Assembly (NCBI RefSeq): GCF_005860765.1
Contig: NZ_VCEI01000021.1
Coordinates: forward strand, 744,001 to 808,000
Reading direction: 5' to 3'
Origin: Dyadobacter sediminis
GTDB taxonomy: Bacteria > Bacteroidota > Bacteroidia > Cytophagales > Spirosomataceae
DNA length: 64,000 bases
Shown here: piece by piece, positions 9,246-17,449 of the stretch
Numbering within the stretch: position 1 is the first letter of the stretch
How the letters are laid out: the number at the start of each line of letters is the position of its first letter
Program-made: the position numbers and the translations under genes
The notes under the pieces: model-generated
The model's database searches: none
What the model was told of the DNA's origin: nothing
Seen by the model: only the letters and a program-made list of their open reading frames with translations

Positions 9246-10680
9246 ATGGCTTTATAAATGCTTGTATCTGATTCTTATTTCAGGTATCATGCTGATCCTG
9301 TGGCAATGTCGTTCAAAGAAAACTGCTCCAAAAGCGCCTATGGAAGAATATAAATATTCTGATAAAGAGATTCAGAACGAAAAACACCTTTCTGTTATCA
9401 ACGTTCCCGTAGAAATACCCGTTTCGGAACTTGAAAATCAGATTAACATGAAGATCAAAGGGCTTATTTATGAAGACAACAGCTATGAAGATGACAATAA
9501 CGACAATTTAAAAGCAAAGGTCTGGAAAATAAGTCCGATCAAGGTCATTGCCATTGATTCTTCCTTTTTGTTTGAGGTTCCTCTGAAGATATGGGTCAGC
9601 GCAGGATATAGAATTAGTCCGCTGGGCATAAAAATGTCCGGATTCAAGGATACGGAATTTTCAATCAGGATCCGGCTGATTTCCAAACTGGGCATTTTGC
9701 CGAACTGGAAAATAAAATCGGAAACTTATGTAGACAGTTACGACTGGATCACGGACCCGAATGTAAAGGTTGCCGGCATCAACATTCCAATCAAAAGCAT
9801 GGCCAGCCGGCTTCTGAACAAAAATTTTGATAAAATTACAGAAGCAATCGACGAACAGGTTTCTGCCAATATCGAACTTAAAAAAAGTGCTGAAATGGCG
9901 TGGGAAATGGCCCGCCAGCCGATTATGCTTGCAAAAGAATTTGATACATGGCTTGTGGTCGCTCCGTCAAAAGTCGTTATGACGCCATTACTGGCCAAAA
10001 ACAATATTCTTCGTGCCGTCATTGGCATTAGTGCTTATACCCAAACGGTTACATCAGCCGTCAAGCCGGTAGTTCCGACGGTTCACAAGCTTCCGGATCT
10101 GGAAATTGTAAATCATGTAAATGAGGATTTCAAAATCGGATTGATCAGTCTTGTTTCCTATGAAGACGCGGCCCGGCTTGCAACGGCAAAACTGAAAGGC
10201 GAAACGTTTTCATTTTTGAACGGCCAGTATAAAGTAGAAGTTACGTCTGTTGAAATGTATGGGCAAAACGACAGGCTTGTAATAAAGGCTGCGATGAAAG
10301 GTAGTATAAACGGTACAATATATTTAAAAGGTATTCCGGATTATAACCCTGACAACCAGCAATTATCTCTAAAAAACCTGGACTACGATCTTGACACAAG
10401 AAATGCAATAGTTCGAACTGCCGGATGGCTGCTGCAAGGACAGTTCAGCAGAATGATGGAAAAGAAAATGGTGTTTCCGGTAGGTCAGCAGATCATCGAT
10501 GCAAAGGCTAAAATCCAGAAAGCACTGCAGAATTACAAAGTAACCGATGGTGTCATTCTGAAAGGTAATCTCTCCGATATTGTTCCGGATAAGGTTTATT
10601 TAACTCCTAAACACATTTATTCTGTTGTGTTTGCACACGGAAAGGTTAATTTGCGGGTTGACGGGCTAAAAGGAATTTGA
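9193..10680 (+). CDS. DUF4403 family lipoprotein
   Basis: A 495-residue predicted periplasmic or outer-membrane lipoprotein of the DUF4403 family. The start at 9193 gives a basic N-terminus (MLRKKN) and a hydrophobic stretch that ends in ILWQC, an imperfect lipobox, followed by a charged mature region. The reading frame is open further upstream to 9049, but that part is the out-of-frame smr gene. The chosen start still overlaps smr by 53 bases. DUF4403 proteins are beta-rich and distantly related to lipid-binding TULIP folds; the role here is unknown. Confidence 0.75.
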   Translation: MLRKKNSDTVQPSSRSNKWLYKCLYLILISGIMLILWQCRSKKTAPKAPMEEYKYSDKEIQNEKHLSVINVPVEIPVSELENQINMKIKGLIYEDNSYEDDNNDNLKAKVWKISPIKVIAIDSSFLFEVPLKIWVSAGYRISPLGIKMSGFKDTEFSIRIRLISKLGILPNWKIKSETYVDSYDWITDPNVKVAGINIPIKSMASRLLNKNFDKITEAIDEQVSANIELKKSAEMAWEMARQPIMLAKEFDTWLVVAPSKVVMTPLLAKNNILRAVIGISAYTQTVTSAVKPVVPTVHKLPDLEIVNHVNEDFKIGLISLVSYEDAARLATAKLKGETFSFLNGQYKVEVTSVEMYGQNDRLVIKAAMKGSINGTIYLKGIPDYNPDNQQLSLKNLDYDLDTRNAIVRTAGWLLQGQFSRMMEKKMVFPVGQQIIDAKAKIQKALQNYKVTDGVILKGNLSDIVPDKVYLTPKHIYSVVFAHGKVNLRVDGLKGI

Positions 10681-10769
10681 GAGATATAATTTGTACAATA
10701 ATAAGCTTGTTTACCATATTTTTTTACTTTTAATAGTATATTAACTGCTGATCAAAAGAAAGTATTTCT

Positions 10770-10777
10770 TAGCTTTG
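10770..10777 (+). promoter_or_regulatory. -7 element of the rnpB promoter
   Basis: TAGCTTTG matches TAnnTTTG, and the predicted transcription start (about 10784) coincides with the first bases of the RNase P RNA. The -33 element is only CTG at 10747-10749. Confidence 0.5.
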
Positions 10778-10783
10778 TGGCCA

Positions 10784-11187
10784 GAGGAAAGGATAAGCTG
10801 TCCTACCGCCACGGTTTTTACCGGGGAGGAAAGTCCGGGCAGCGCAGAGTACCGTACTTCCTAACGGGAAGGCAGCAAACCGGTGACGATTTGCTGACAG
10901 CAAGTGCCACAGAAAAGATACCGCCTTGGCATGTTTTTTATGTATCAGGGTAAGGGTGAAATGGTGGAGTAAGAGCCCACCGCTCTCTGGGTAACCATTG
11001 AGGCAGGGTAAACCTTACGGGCTGAAAGATCAAATAGGTGTCAGTTTGCGGAGTTACTCGCTCCCGTTTCTAACGCTGGCACGGGTAGATCGTTAGAGAT
11101 TCCGGGTGACCGGAATCCCGGATAAATGGTAGGAACCTTTTAGTTTGTAAAAGATACAGAACCCGGCTTACAGGCTTGTCCTTTTTT
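10784..11187 (+). ncRNA. rnpB: RNase P RNA (bacterial type A)
   Basis: The catalytic RNA that trims 5' ends of tRNA precursors. The conserved core blocks are present: GAGGAAAGTCCGGGC near 10835, the CAGGGTGAAA-like segment in GTAAGGGTGAAATGG near 10950, and ACAGAAA near 10911. The P1 helix closes the molecule: AAAGGATAAGC (10788-10798) pairs with GCTTGTCCTTT (11174-11184) with one G-U pair. The length of about 400 bases is normal. A T-rich stretch after 11180 may end transcription. The ends are accurate to a few bases. Confidence 0.93.
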
Positions 11188-11243
11188 CTGTTTTGAATTA
11201 ATTAAATACAGTGAATAATTGAATCACATAACTGGTGTTTCCC

Positions 11244-12752
11244 ATGAAGAAAAAGAATCTTTACGTTGCTTTAATTTGTTTGTCCCTGCTGAGCCTGGAT
11301 ACGTTTGCCCAAAACAGAACGTACGACGGGCCCAATAAAATGAATACCTGGTCCATAACAGGATATGGAGGGATCACAAAATTCTTCGGAGATTTAACGC
11401 AGTACGACGGCTTCAAACGCGGAGACAATGAAAAACTGACCGGTGGCTGGGGATTATCAGTAAACAAACAGCTTTCCCCTATATTCGGTCTTCAGATCGT
11501 CGGCTACAACGGACGCCTTCAGGGTTCCAAAGATTCACGCGTCAGTTCTCTGACAGGTGATGTTTACAGTGCTACATTCAACAGCCCGTCATTTGTTCAG
11601 GTTTCCCTGGATGGAACTGCCAACATCAGCCGCTTGCTGTTCGGCTACAAAAAACTTCGCAGATGGAAAGTTGACGCGCATTTGGGAGCTGGTATTATTT
11701 ATTACCACACCGATGTAGATTATGTTAACATAACCAAAGGAATAAGCGGCAGCTTCTCAACCAACACGGACAACAGTTCCAAGACAGCCGGTGAGTGGGA
11801 ACGTAACGGATCTACTTATACTCGTGAATGGGTTGTTCCAACAGGCTTGGCCATTCATTATGAGCTTTCTTCACGCTTTGACCTTGGCATTGACTACACA
11901 CACAATTTTGTAAATACAGAAAAGCTTGATGCAACGGTTGGTGATTTGAGCGATTATACTTCACAGCAAGGAATCTGGACATTTGCAAGAGGAGAATCAA
12001 GAAACGATTCTTACGGTATGCTGAACCTTGCATTGACTTACAAACTGGGTAAAAATGCAGTGAGAGCCAAAGGAGGCAAATACGATGCTGCAAGCGGCCG
12101 TTATCACCTGCGCTGGACGAATCCGCAATCTTTGATTCCGGTACCTTACAATCCAACGATGAGCGATGCTGACTCCATTGCAAAAGCAGTGATGCCGGAT
12201 CCGGTTGATCCACGTCTTTATACGGATTCTGATGGTGACAGTGTTGCCGACCTTTTTGACAAAGAGCCGAACACACCAAGCGGAAGTGTTGTTTCAGGTG
12301 GCGGTGTTGCCATGGATCTTGATAAAATCATCAGAGATGCCATTAAAAACAACCTTCCGAAAGACGAATGCGAAGCATTGTTCAGCAACATTGAATTTGA
12401 TACAGATAAAGCAATTATCCGTGACCCTTCGAAAGAAACATTAAGCAAGGTTGTTGAGCTTCTGAACCTGCGTACAAACTGCCGCATTGTTCTGGTAGGA
12501 CACACGGATGCACGTGCTTCTGACAGCTATAACGTAGGGCTTTCACGCCGCCGTGTTGATGCAGCCAAAAGATTCCTGATCCGCGCCGGTATTGCAGATC
12601 CAAGCCGCATCCTGACTGAGTATTATGGTGAGTATCGTCCGATTGCTGAAAACACCACCGTAGAAGGCTTGCAGTCTAACCGTCGTGTGGAAATCAAGAT
12701 TCTTCCTAACAACACATTGCGTTCTACCTATCCTGCCGGTTTCCGCCGCTAG
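11244..12752 (+). CDS. OmpA family outer-membrane protein
   Basis: A 502-residue envelope protein. It has a cleavable signal peptide (MKKKNLYVALICLSLLSL...FAQ), an N-terminal beta-barrel-like region of about 270 residues, a short calcium-binding linker of the thrombospondin type 3 kind (DSDGDSVADLF) and a C-terminal OmpA domain that binds peptidoglycan (SNIEFDTDKAIIRD through VGHTDARASDSYNVGLSRRR). I start at 11244 because the first ATG at 11235 would put residues before the basic N-region of the signal. A strong terminator follows. It probably anchors the outer membrane to the cell wall. Confidence 0.9.
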   Translation: MKKKNLYVALICLSLLSLDTFAQNRTYDGPNKMNTWSITGYGGITKFFGDLTQYDGFKRGDNEKLTGGWGLSVNKQLSPIFGLQIVGYNGRLQGSKDSRVSSLTGDVYSATFNSPSFVQVSLDGTANISRLLFGYKKLRRWKVDAHLGAGIIYYHTDVDYVNITKGISGSFSTNTDNSSKTAGEWERNGSTYTREWVVPTGLAIHYELSSRFDLGIDYTHNFVNTEKLDATVGDLSDYTSQQGIWTFARGESRNDSYGMLNLALTYKLGKNAVRAKGGKYDAASGRYHLRWTNPQSLIPVPYNPTMSDADSIAKAVMPDPVDPRLYTDSDGDSVADLFDKEPNTPSGSVVSGGGVAMDLDKIIRDAIKNNLPKDECEALFSNIEFDTDKAIIRDPSKETLSKVVELLNLRTNCRIVLVGHTDARASDSYNVGLSRRRVDAAKRFLIRAGIADPSRILTEYYGEYRPIAENTTVEGLQSNRRVEIKILPNNTLRSTYPAGFRR

Positions 12753-12773
12753 GATTCAGAAAATACTTTTTGC

Positions 12774-12802
12774 AAAAGGAAGGCATTACATGCCTTCCTT
12801 TT
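12774..12802 (+). terminator. Rho-independent terminator after the OmpA gene
   Basis: A 13-base stem (AAAAGGAAGGCAT at 12774-12786 with ATGCCTTCCTTTT at 12790-12802) and a 3-base loop, running into more T residues. It lies 22 bases after the stop codon. Confidence 0.85.
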
Positions 12803-12839
12803 TTTGTGCACTGATATCAGTAAAATCAGGAAATTCACT

Positions 12840-12847
12840 TACCTTTG
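12840..12847 (+). promoter_or_regulatory. -7 promoter element for rpsP-rimM-trmD
   Basis: TACCTTTG fits TAnnTTTG and sits 49 bases before the rpsP start, just after the OmpA terminator. No clear TTG is seen at the -33 position. Confidence 0.5.
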
Positions 12848-12895
12848 CACCCTGTTTAATCAAGGGACGAGTTCCCGGTCATAACAAATTCAATA

Positions 12896-13453
12896 ATGGC
12901 AGTTAAAATAAGGTTAGCGCGTCGCGGACGCAAAAAGAAAGCGATCTATGATATCGTAGTCGCAGATGCCAGAGCACCACGTGATGGTCGCTTCATCGAA
13001 AAACTGGGTGTTTACAACCCTGGAACAAATCCTGCTTTCATCGTTCTGGAATCAGACAAGGCAGTTGACTGGCTTCTTAAAGGTGCCCAGCCAACAGATA
13101 CAGCCCGTTCCATTTTGCAGCATGAAGGCATATTGCTTCGCAAGCACCTTCAGGTTGGTGTTATCAAAGGTGCAATTACGCAGGAAGTTGCCGATTCACG
13201 TTTTGAAGAATGGAAAGGTTCAAAAGCAGACCGCAAGGCTACTGCTGCCGATACCTTGACTCAGAAAAAAGATGCTGAGAAATTTGCCAAGCTGGAAGCT
13301 GAGCGTAAGGTAAATCAGGCCCGCGCCGAAGCAATTGCTAAGAAAAACACACCTCCTGCTGAAGAAGCGCCTGCTGGCGACGATGCAGAGGTTACAGACG
13401 AAGTTTCTGATGAGGCCGCAGCAGATGCGCCGGCAGAAGAATCTGCTGAATAA
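12896..13453 (+). CDS. rpsP: 30S ribosomal protein S16
   Basis: A small-subunit ribosomal protein. The N-terminal 80 or so residues (AVKIRLARRGRKKKAIYDIV, then DGRFIEKLGVYNPG) are the conserved S16 core. The protein is 185 residues, roughly twice the E. coli length, because of a lysine-rich helix and then an Ala/Glu/Asp-rich acidic tail after residue 140. Long tails of this kind are usual in Bacteroidetes S16. It heads the rpsP-rimM-trmD group. Confidence 0.96.
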   Translation: MAVKIRLARRGRKKKAIYDIVVADARAPRDGRFIEKLGVYNPGTNPAFIVLESDKAVDWLLKGAQPTDTARSILQHEGILLRKHLQVGVIKGAITQEVADSRFEEWKGSKADRKATAADTLTQKKDAEKFAKLEAERKVNQARAEAIAKKNTPPAEEAPAGDDAEVTDEVSDEAAADAPAEESAE

Positions 13454-13540
13454 TTTGCTTGAAAATACATTTTTATGGGTCTGTCGGTTTACCGAACAGA
13501 CTCATATTGTTTTTATACCATATATAAACATTTCATTCTC

Positions 13541-14101
13541 GTGACACAGGATAATTGTTATTTGCTGGGTTATATCGTAAGAACACACGGAACCTCGGGC
13601 AATGTTGTTATTTTTCTGGATGTGGATTATCCGGAAGATTATGAAGAACTTGACGCCGTTTATGTCGAGATCAAAGGAGAGCTGGTTCCTTATTTTATTC
13701 AGAATTTCAATCTTCAGAAGCAAGGAAATGCAATCGTAAGCTTTGAAGATGTAAATACGATTGAAAAAGCACAGGCGCTTGTCGGAACTTCGCTTTACCT
13801 TTCTCTGGATGAGCTGGAAGAGCTTGATAACGAAGAATTTTATTATCATGAAATCAAAGGCTTCACAGTTGTGGATGAAAACAAAGGTGAACTCGGGATT
13901 GTAAGAGAAGTATACTCGCTGAATGGCCAGGATCTGATTGCTATGGATTATCAAGGAAGTGAAGTGCTGATACCCACTGCAGAAGATATTGTTTTAAGAG
14001 CCGATAAAACAAAGCAGCAGCTGATCGTCAATCTGCCAGAAGGCCTGCTGGAAGTTTACTTAGACAACAATTCAGATAATACTCCGGATGATGCGGATTG
14101 A
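13541..14101 (+). CDS. rimM: Ribosome maturation factor RimM
   Basis: A 16S rRNA processing factor that binds S19 during maturation of the 30S head. I start at the GTG at 13541, which gives the canonical opening [17 protein letters not shown]; an ATG at 13475 is also in frame but adds 22 residues unlike the family. The product is then 186 residues, with the RimM N-terminal beta-barrel and a PRC-barrel-like C-terminal half ([15 protein letters not shown]). The end overlaps the start of trmD by 14 bases, and the order rpsP-rimM-trmD is conserved in bacteria. Confidence 0.9.
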   Translation: MTQDNCYLLGYIVRTHGTSGNVVIFLDVDYPEDYEELDAVYVEIKGELVPYFIQNFNLQKQGNAIVSFEDVNTIEKAQALVGTSLYLSLDELEELDNEEFYYHEIKGFTVVDENKGELGIVREVYSLNGQDLIAMDYQGSEVLIPTAEDIVLRADKTKQQLIVNLPEGLLEVYLDNNSDNTPDDAD

Positions 14102-14765
14102 CATAGTTACCTGCGTTCCGAGCCTGCTTGACAGCTTTTTTGCGCATTCCATTTTAAAAAGAGCACAGCAGGGCGGATTCGTGGAAGTTGTGATTCATGA
14201 TATCAGAGACTATTCGGTCAACAAGCACCGTACCATTGACGACTATGCTTTTGGCGGTGGTGCCGGTATGGTGCTGCAGATAGAACCTATTGCCCGTTGC
14301 ATCCGTAAACTGCAGAGCGAGCGGCAGTATGATGAAGTTATTTATCTGACGCCTGATGGCGAGCTGATGCAGCAAAGAATGGTTAACCAGCTATCCTTGA
14401 AAGGCAATCTGATCCTGCTTTGCGGCCATTACAAAGGGGTGGATCAGCGGGTCCGTGACTTGTTTGTAACCAGGGAAGTGAGTATCGGAGATTATGTGCT
14501 TTCTGGCGGGGAACTGGCTGCGGCCGTACTTGCTGACGCCATCATCCGTTTATTGCCGGGCGTGCTGAATGATGAAACTTCTGCATTGACAGATTCTTTC
14601 CAGGATAATTTGCTTGCACCGCCCGTTTACACCAGACCTGCGGATTTTGAAGGAAACAAAGTGCCGGAGATCCTGATGTCCGGGCATGAAGTCAAAATTG
14701 AATCCTGGCGCCACGAGCAATCTCTCCAGCGGACAAAAGAAAGAAGACCGGATTTGCTGGAATGA
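14088..14765 (+). CDS. trmD: tRNA (guanine-N1)-methyltransferase
   Basis: A SPOUT methyltransferase that makes m1G37 in tRNAs and so prevents frameshifting. The 225-residue sequence contains the N-terminal [13 protein letters not shown], the [10 protein letters not shown] loop, and the trefoil-knot segments [11 protein letters not shown] and [13 protein letters not shown] that bind S-adenosylmethionine. ATG codons at 14088 and 14091 are both possible starts. rplS, which often follows trmD, is absent; instead a hairpin follows at once. Confidence 0.95.
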   Translation: MMRIDIVTCVPSLLDSFFAHSILKRAQQGGFVEVVIHDIRDYSVNKHRTIDDYAFGGGAGMVLQIEPIARCIRKLQSERQYDEVIYLTPDGELMQQRMVNQLSLKGNLILLCGHYKGVDQRVRDLFVTREVSIGDYVLSGGELAAAVLADAIIRLLPGVLNDETSALTDSFQDNLLAPPVYTRPADFEGNKVPEILMSGHEVKIESWRHEQSLQRTKERRPDLLE

Positions 14766-14766
14766 T

Positions 14767-14800
14767 TAGCTATTAGCGATTGGCTTTTAGCTAATAGCTA
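14767..14800 (+). terminator. Hairpin after trmD, part of a degenerate TTAGCTA-rich spacer
   Basis: TAGCTATTAGC (14767-14777) pairs exactly with GCTAATAGCTA (14790-14800) around a 12-base loop. It starts two bases after the trmD stop. It lacks a T-tract and is AT-rich, so it may be a degenerate intergenic repeat rather than a terminator; a similar TTAGC...TTAGCTATTA stretch is seen at about 45-62. Confidence 0.45.
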
Positions 14801-14924
14801 TCACACTACCTTTAAAGCTGATTCAAATGTATTGCAATAAATTAATACGATAAAAAAAGCTTTTAAGGCCAGCAATCAACTAAAAATGATTTTCCATCAA
14901 AAGCTAAAGGCTAAATGCCAATAG

Positions 14925-14967
14925 CAACAAATGACCATCAATGACAAAAAATAATCATCAATGACTT
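14925..14967. repeat. Degenerate ATGAC/ATCATCA spacer repeat
   Basis: ATGACCATCAATGAC followed by ATCATCAATGACTT, between trmD and the GNAT gene. On the opposite strand this reads as GTCATT-type steps like those at 23054-23090. The 14801-14924 stretch is AT-rich without recognisable genes. Confidence 0.35.
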
Positions 14968-14986
14968 CCCGCCAAAAGCCAACACC

Positions 14987-15430
14987 CTAAAAGTCCAGAC
15001 TACAGTTAATCCATTCATTGTCAAAGTTCGTTCCGTACTTTCTGTAAAAGCCTACGGCGGAAGTATTCCAGTCGAGTACTTGCCATAACATGCCGGTACA
15101 GCCTGTTTGCTTTGCCGCTTTAACGGTTGCATCAAAAAGTATCTTGCCGATTCCGTTTCCGCGCATGCTTTCGGTAACAATGATATCCTCCATGTACAAT
15201 CTCTTTCCTTTCCAGGTAGAATAGCGAAAGTAATAAAGCGACAGGCCGACAATCTTTGAATCTGCTTCTGCTACAAAGAAATCGTACAATTTCTCATTGT
15301 AGTCACGCGTCATTTTCTCAACGTTGTTGGAAACCTGATTCAGTGCTTTTTCATAAGTCGCCAGTTCTTTTACCAGTTCAAAAACGGAGGGTATATCTTC
15401 AGTTGTTCCTTGTCGGGTTGAAATTGTCAT
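14987..15430 (-). CDS. GNAT family N-acetyltransferase
   Basis: A 147-residue acetyltransferase of the GNAT superfamily. The acetyl-CoA-binding motif A is visible as VTESMRGNGIGKILFDA, and motif B as MLWQVLDWNTSAVGFYRKYG. The overall length and the LYMEDIIV segment before motif A are close to spermidine/diamine acetyltransferase-like proteins, but the acceptor is not known. It lies just downstream of the RluD-type gene on the same strand and may share its transcript. Confidence 0.85.
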   Translation of the reverse strand: MTISTRQGTTEDIPSVFELVKELATYEKALNQVSNNVEKMTRDYNEKLYDFFVAEADSKIVGLSLYYFRYSTWKGKRLYMEDIIVTESMRGNGIGKILFDATVKAAKQTGCTGMLWQVLDWNTSAVGFYRKYGTNFDNEWINCSLDF

Positions 15431-15479
15431 ATGTCATTTTTATTGTTAAAACCGGCAAAGGCCAGAAATATACTATCTG

Positions 15480-16511
15480 CTACGGATGATTTACGTAGTT
15501 TTCCCACTTATCCAGAATCGCCTTGAAATTTTCGGGTAGTTCCGTATCAAACTGCATCCATTCTTTGGTTGTGGGATGGACGAAACCCAGTGATTTGGCA
15601 TGCAATGCCTGGCTTGGAAGCAGACTGAAACAGTTTTCGACCATTGCCTTGTAACTTCCGCTTGATGCGCCGCGGAGGATTTTATTTCCGCCGTAAGTGG
15701 TGTCATTGAAAATCGGATGACCGATATACTTCATATGAACGCGAATCTGGTGCGTACGGCCGGTTTCCAGTTTGCATTGAATCAAAGAAACCTCGCGAAG
15801 CCGTTTCAAAACTTCATAATGCGTTACGGCATGCCTTCCATGACTGCCATCCGGAAATATATCCATTACTTTTCGGTCTTTGAGATTTCTTCCGATGTGG
15901 CCGGTAACCATTCCTTTGTCATTTTTAGGTTCGCCCCAGATGATGGCATTGTATGTGCGTTCTATGGAATGGTCGGAAAACTGTTTTGCCAGAAATGACA
16001 TGGCAAATTCCGTTTTGGCAATCACCAGCAATCCCGATGTATCTTTGTCGATCCGGTGAACAAGCCCCGGCCTGATGTCGCCGTTGGTTCCCGTCGGCAA
16101 TTGCTTGAAATGGAAAGCCAGTGCATGTATCAGCGTTCCCGACCAATGCCCGAAAGCCGGATGTACAACCATTCCGGTCGGTTTGTTAACGATCAGCAGC
16201 GCGTCATCCTCATACAGGATATTTAACGGAATGTCCTCCGGAATAATTTCGGTATCACGCGGCGGCTCAGGAAGGGAAAGCGTGATAATATCATACGGCT
16301 TTACTTTATAACTGGCTTTTTTGGCCTGCCCGTTTACGCGTACAGCCTCAGCTTCAATGCCGTTTTGTATTTTTGTCCGTGAAGCTTTCGCAACATGAAT
16401 GCTAAGGTATTTGTCCAGCCTGATTGCGCTCTGACCTTTGTCAATAACGATTCGGTAATGTTCAAACAAATCATCTTCTTCAGAGGTAATTTCAACGTTA
16501 TCTTCGGACAT
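15480..16511 (-). CDS. RluA/RluD family 23S rRNA pseudouridine synthase
   Basis: A 343-residue enzyme that isomerises uridines in RNA, most likely in the large ribosomal subunit. An S4 RNA-binding domain is at about residues 28-85 (IRLDKYLSIHV...). The catalytic motif HRIDKDTSG is at 152-160 with Asp155 as the essential aspartate, and the LETGRTHQIRVH motif is further on. Length and order match RluD more than single-domain RluA. The exact target position cannot be read from sequence. Confidence 0.9.
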   Translation of the reverse strand: MSEDNVEITSEEDDLFEHYRIVIDKGQSAIRLDKYLSIHVAKASRTKIQNGIEAEAVRVNGQAKKASYKVKPYDIITLSLPEPPRDTEIIPEDIPLNILYEDDALLIVNKPTGMVVHPAFGHWSGTLIHALAFHFKQLPTGTNGDIRPGLVHRIDKDTSGLLVIAKTEFAMSFLAKQFSDHSIERTYNAIIWGEPKNDKGMVTGHIGRNLKDRKVMDIFPDGSHGRHAVTHYEVLKRLREVSLIQCKLETGRTHQIRVHMKYIGHPIFNDTTYGGNKILRGASSGSYKAMVENCFSLLPSQALHAKSLGFVHPTTKEWMQFDTELPENFKAILDKWENYVNHP

Positions 16512-16531
16512 TTTTCGATTTTAATTTACTA

Positions 16532-17449
16532 TTGGCAAAAATATCAAATTTAGTGGATTTACTTGGCCCTACGACACCGACTCCTCTGCAGGAACTTTCC
16601 GGCAAATTCACCGAAGAAGCAGGAATCCGACTGTTTATCAAACGCGATGACCTTATTCATCCGACTGTTTCAGGCAATAAATGGCGGAAACTCAAATACA
16701 GTTTAGTAAAGGCAAAAGCGGAAAATAAAAGCACTTTGCTGACATTCGGAGGCGCTTACTCCAATCATCTGTACGCAACGGCAGCTGCCGGAAATGCACT
16801 CGGATTCAGAACAATCGGGATTGTAAGAGGCGAGGAGCTGGCTGAAAAAGAAACGCCAACACTGAAATTCTGCCGTGAACAGCATATGCAGCTGCATTTC
16901 GTTTCCAGACAGGAATACAGGCAAAAACATTCTGAAGAATATTTGTTACAGCTATCCGGACAGTTTGACTTTCCTTTTATCATTCCGGAAGGCGGAACTT
17001 CGGGCCTTGCGTTAAAAGGGGTTGCTGAAATGGTTACGGAAGTACGAAGCCAACTGGCATCTGCACCGGATTTTTTTGCAGTGGCTGCCGGAACCGGCGG
17101 TACGGCTGCCGGAATACTTTATGCAAATGCGAATGTACTTGCATTTTCTGCGTTAAAAGGTGGCGGTTTTCTTGAAAATGAAATCCAGGCTTTGCTTGCC
17201 GGCTATGAAAACATGGGCAAACTGAAATTATTTACTGATTATCATTTTGGAGGCTATGCCAAATGGAATCCGGAACTTCTTGATTTTATAGAAAGCTTTA
17301 AAAATAATCATGGAATTCAGCTTGAACAGGTTTATACCGGCAAAATGTTTTTCGGCCTGTTCGAGCTGATCCGAAGCGGCTACTTTGCAAAAGGAACCGT
17401 AATTGTTGCCGTTCATACAGGCGGTTTACAAGGATTACGGATCAAATAA
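16532..17449 (+). CDS. PLP-dependent 1-aminocyclopropane-1-carboxylate deaminase / D-cysteine desulfhydrase family protein
   Basis: A fold type II PLP enzyme of about 305 residues. The PLP lysine is Lys50 in SGNKWRKLKYS; the substrate-carboxylate loop FGGAYSNHLYA and the phosphate-binding GTGGTAAG follow. Members open the ring of ACC or desulfurate D-cysteine; the sequence alone does not decide. There is no in-frame ATG near the beginning, so translation starts from TTG 16532 or GTG 16553. The stop codon overlaps the convergent antiporter gene by 8 bases. Confidence 0.82.
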   Translation: MAKISNLVDLLGPTTPTPLQELSGKFTEEAGIRLFIKRDDLIHPTVSGNKWRKLKYSLVKAKAENKSTLLTFGGAYSNHLYATAAAGNALGFRTIGIVRGEELAEKETPTLKFCREQHMQLHFVSRQEYRQKHSEEYLLQLSGQFDFPFIIPEGGTSGLALKGVAEMVTEVRSQLASAPDFFAVAAGTGGTAAGILYANANVLAFSALKGGGFLENEIQALLAGYENMGKLKLFTDYHFGGYAKWNPELLDFIESFKNNHGIQLEQVYTGKMFFGLFELIRSGYFAKGTVIVAVHTGGLQGLRIK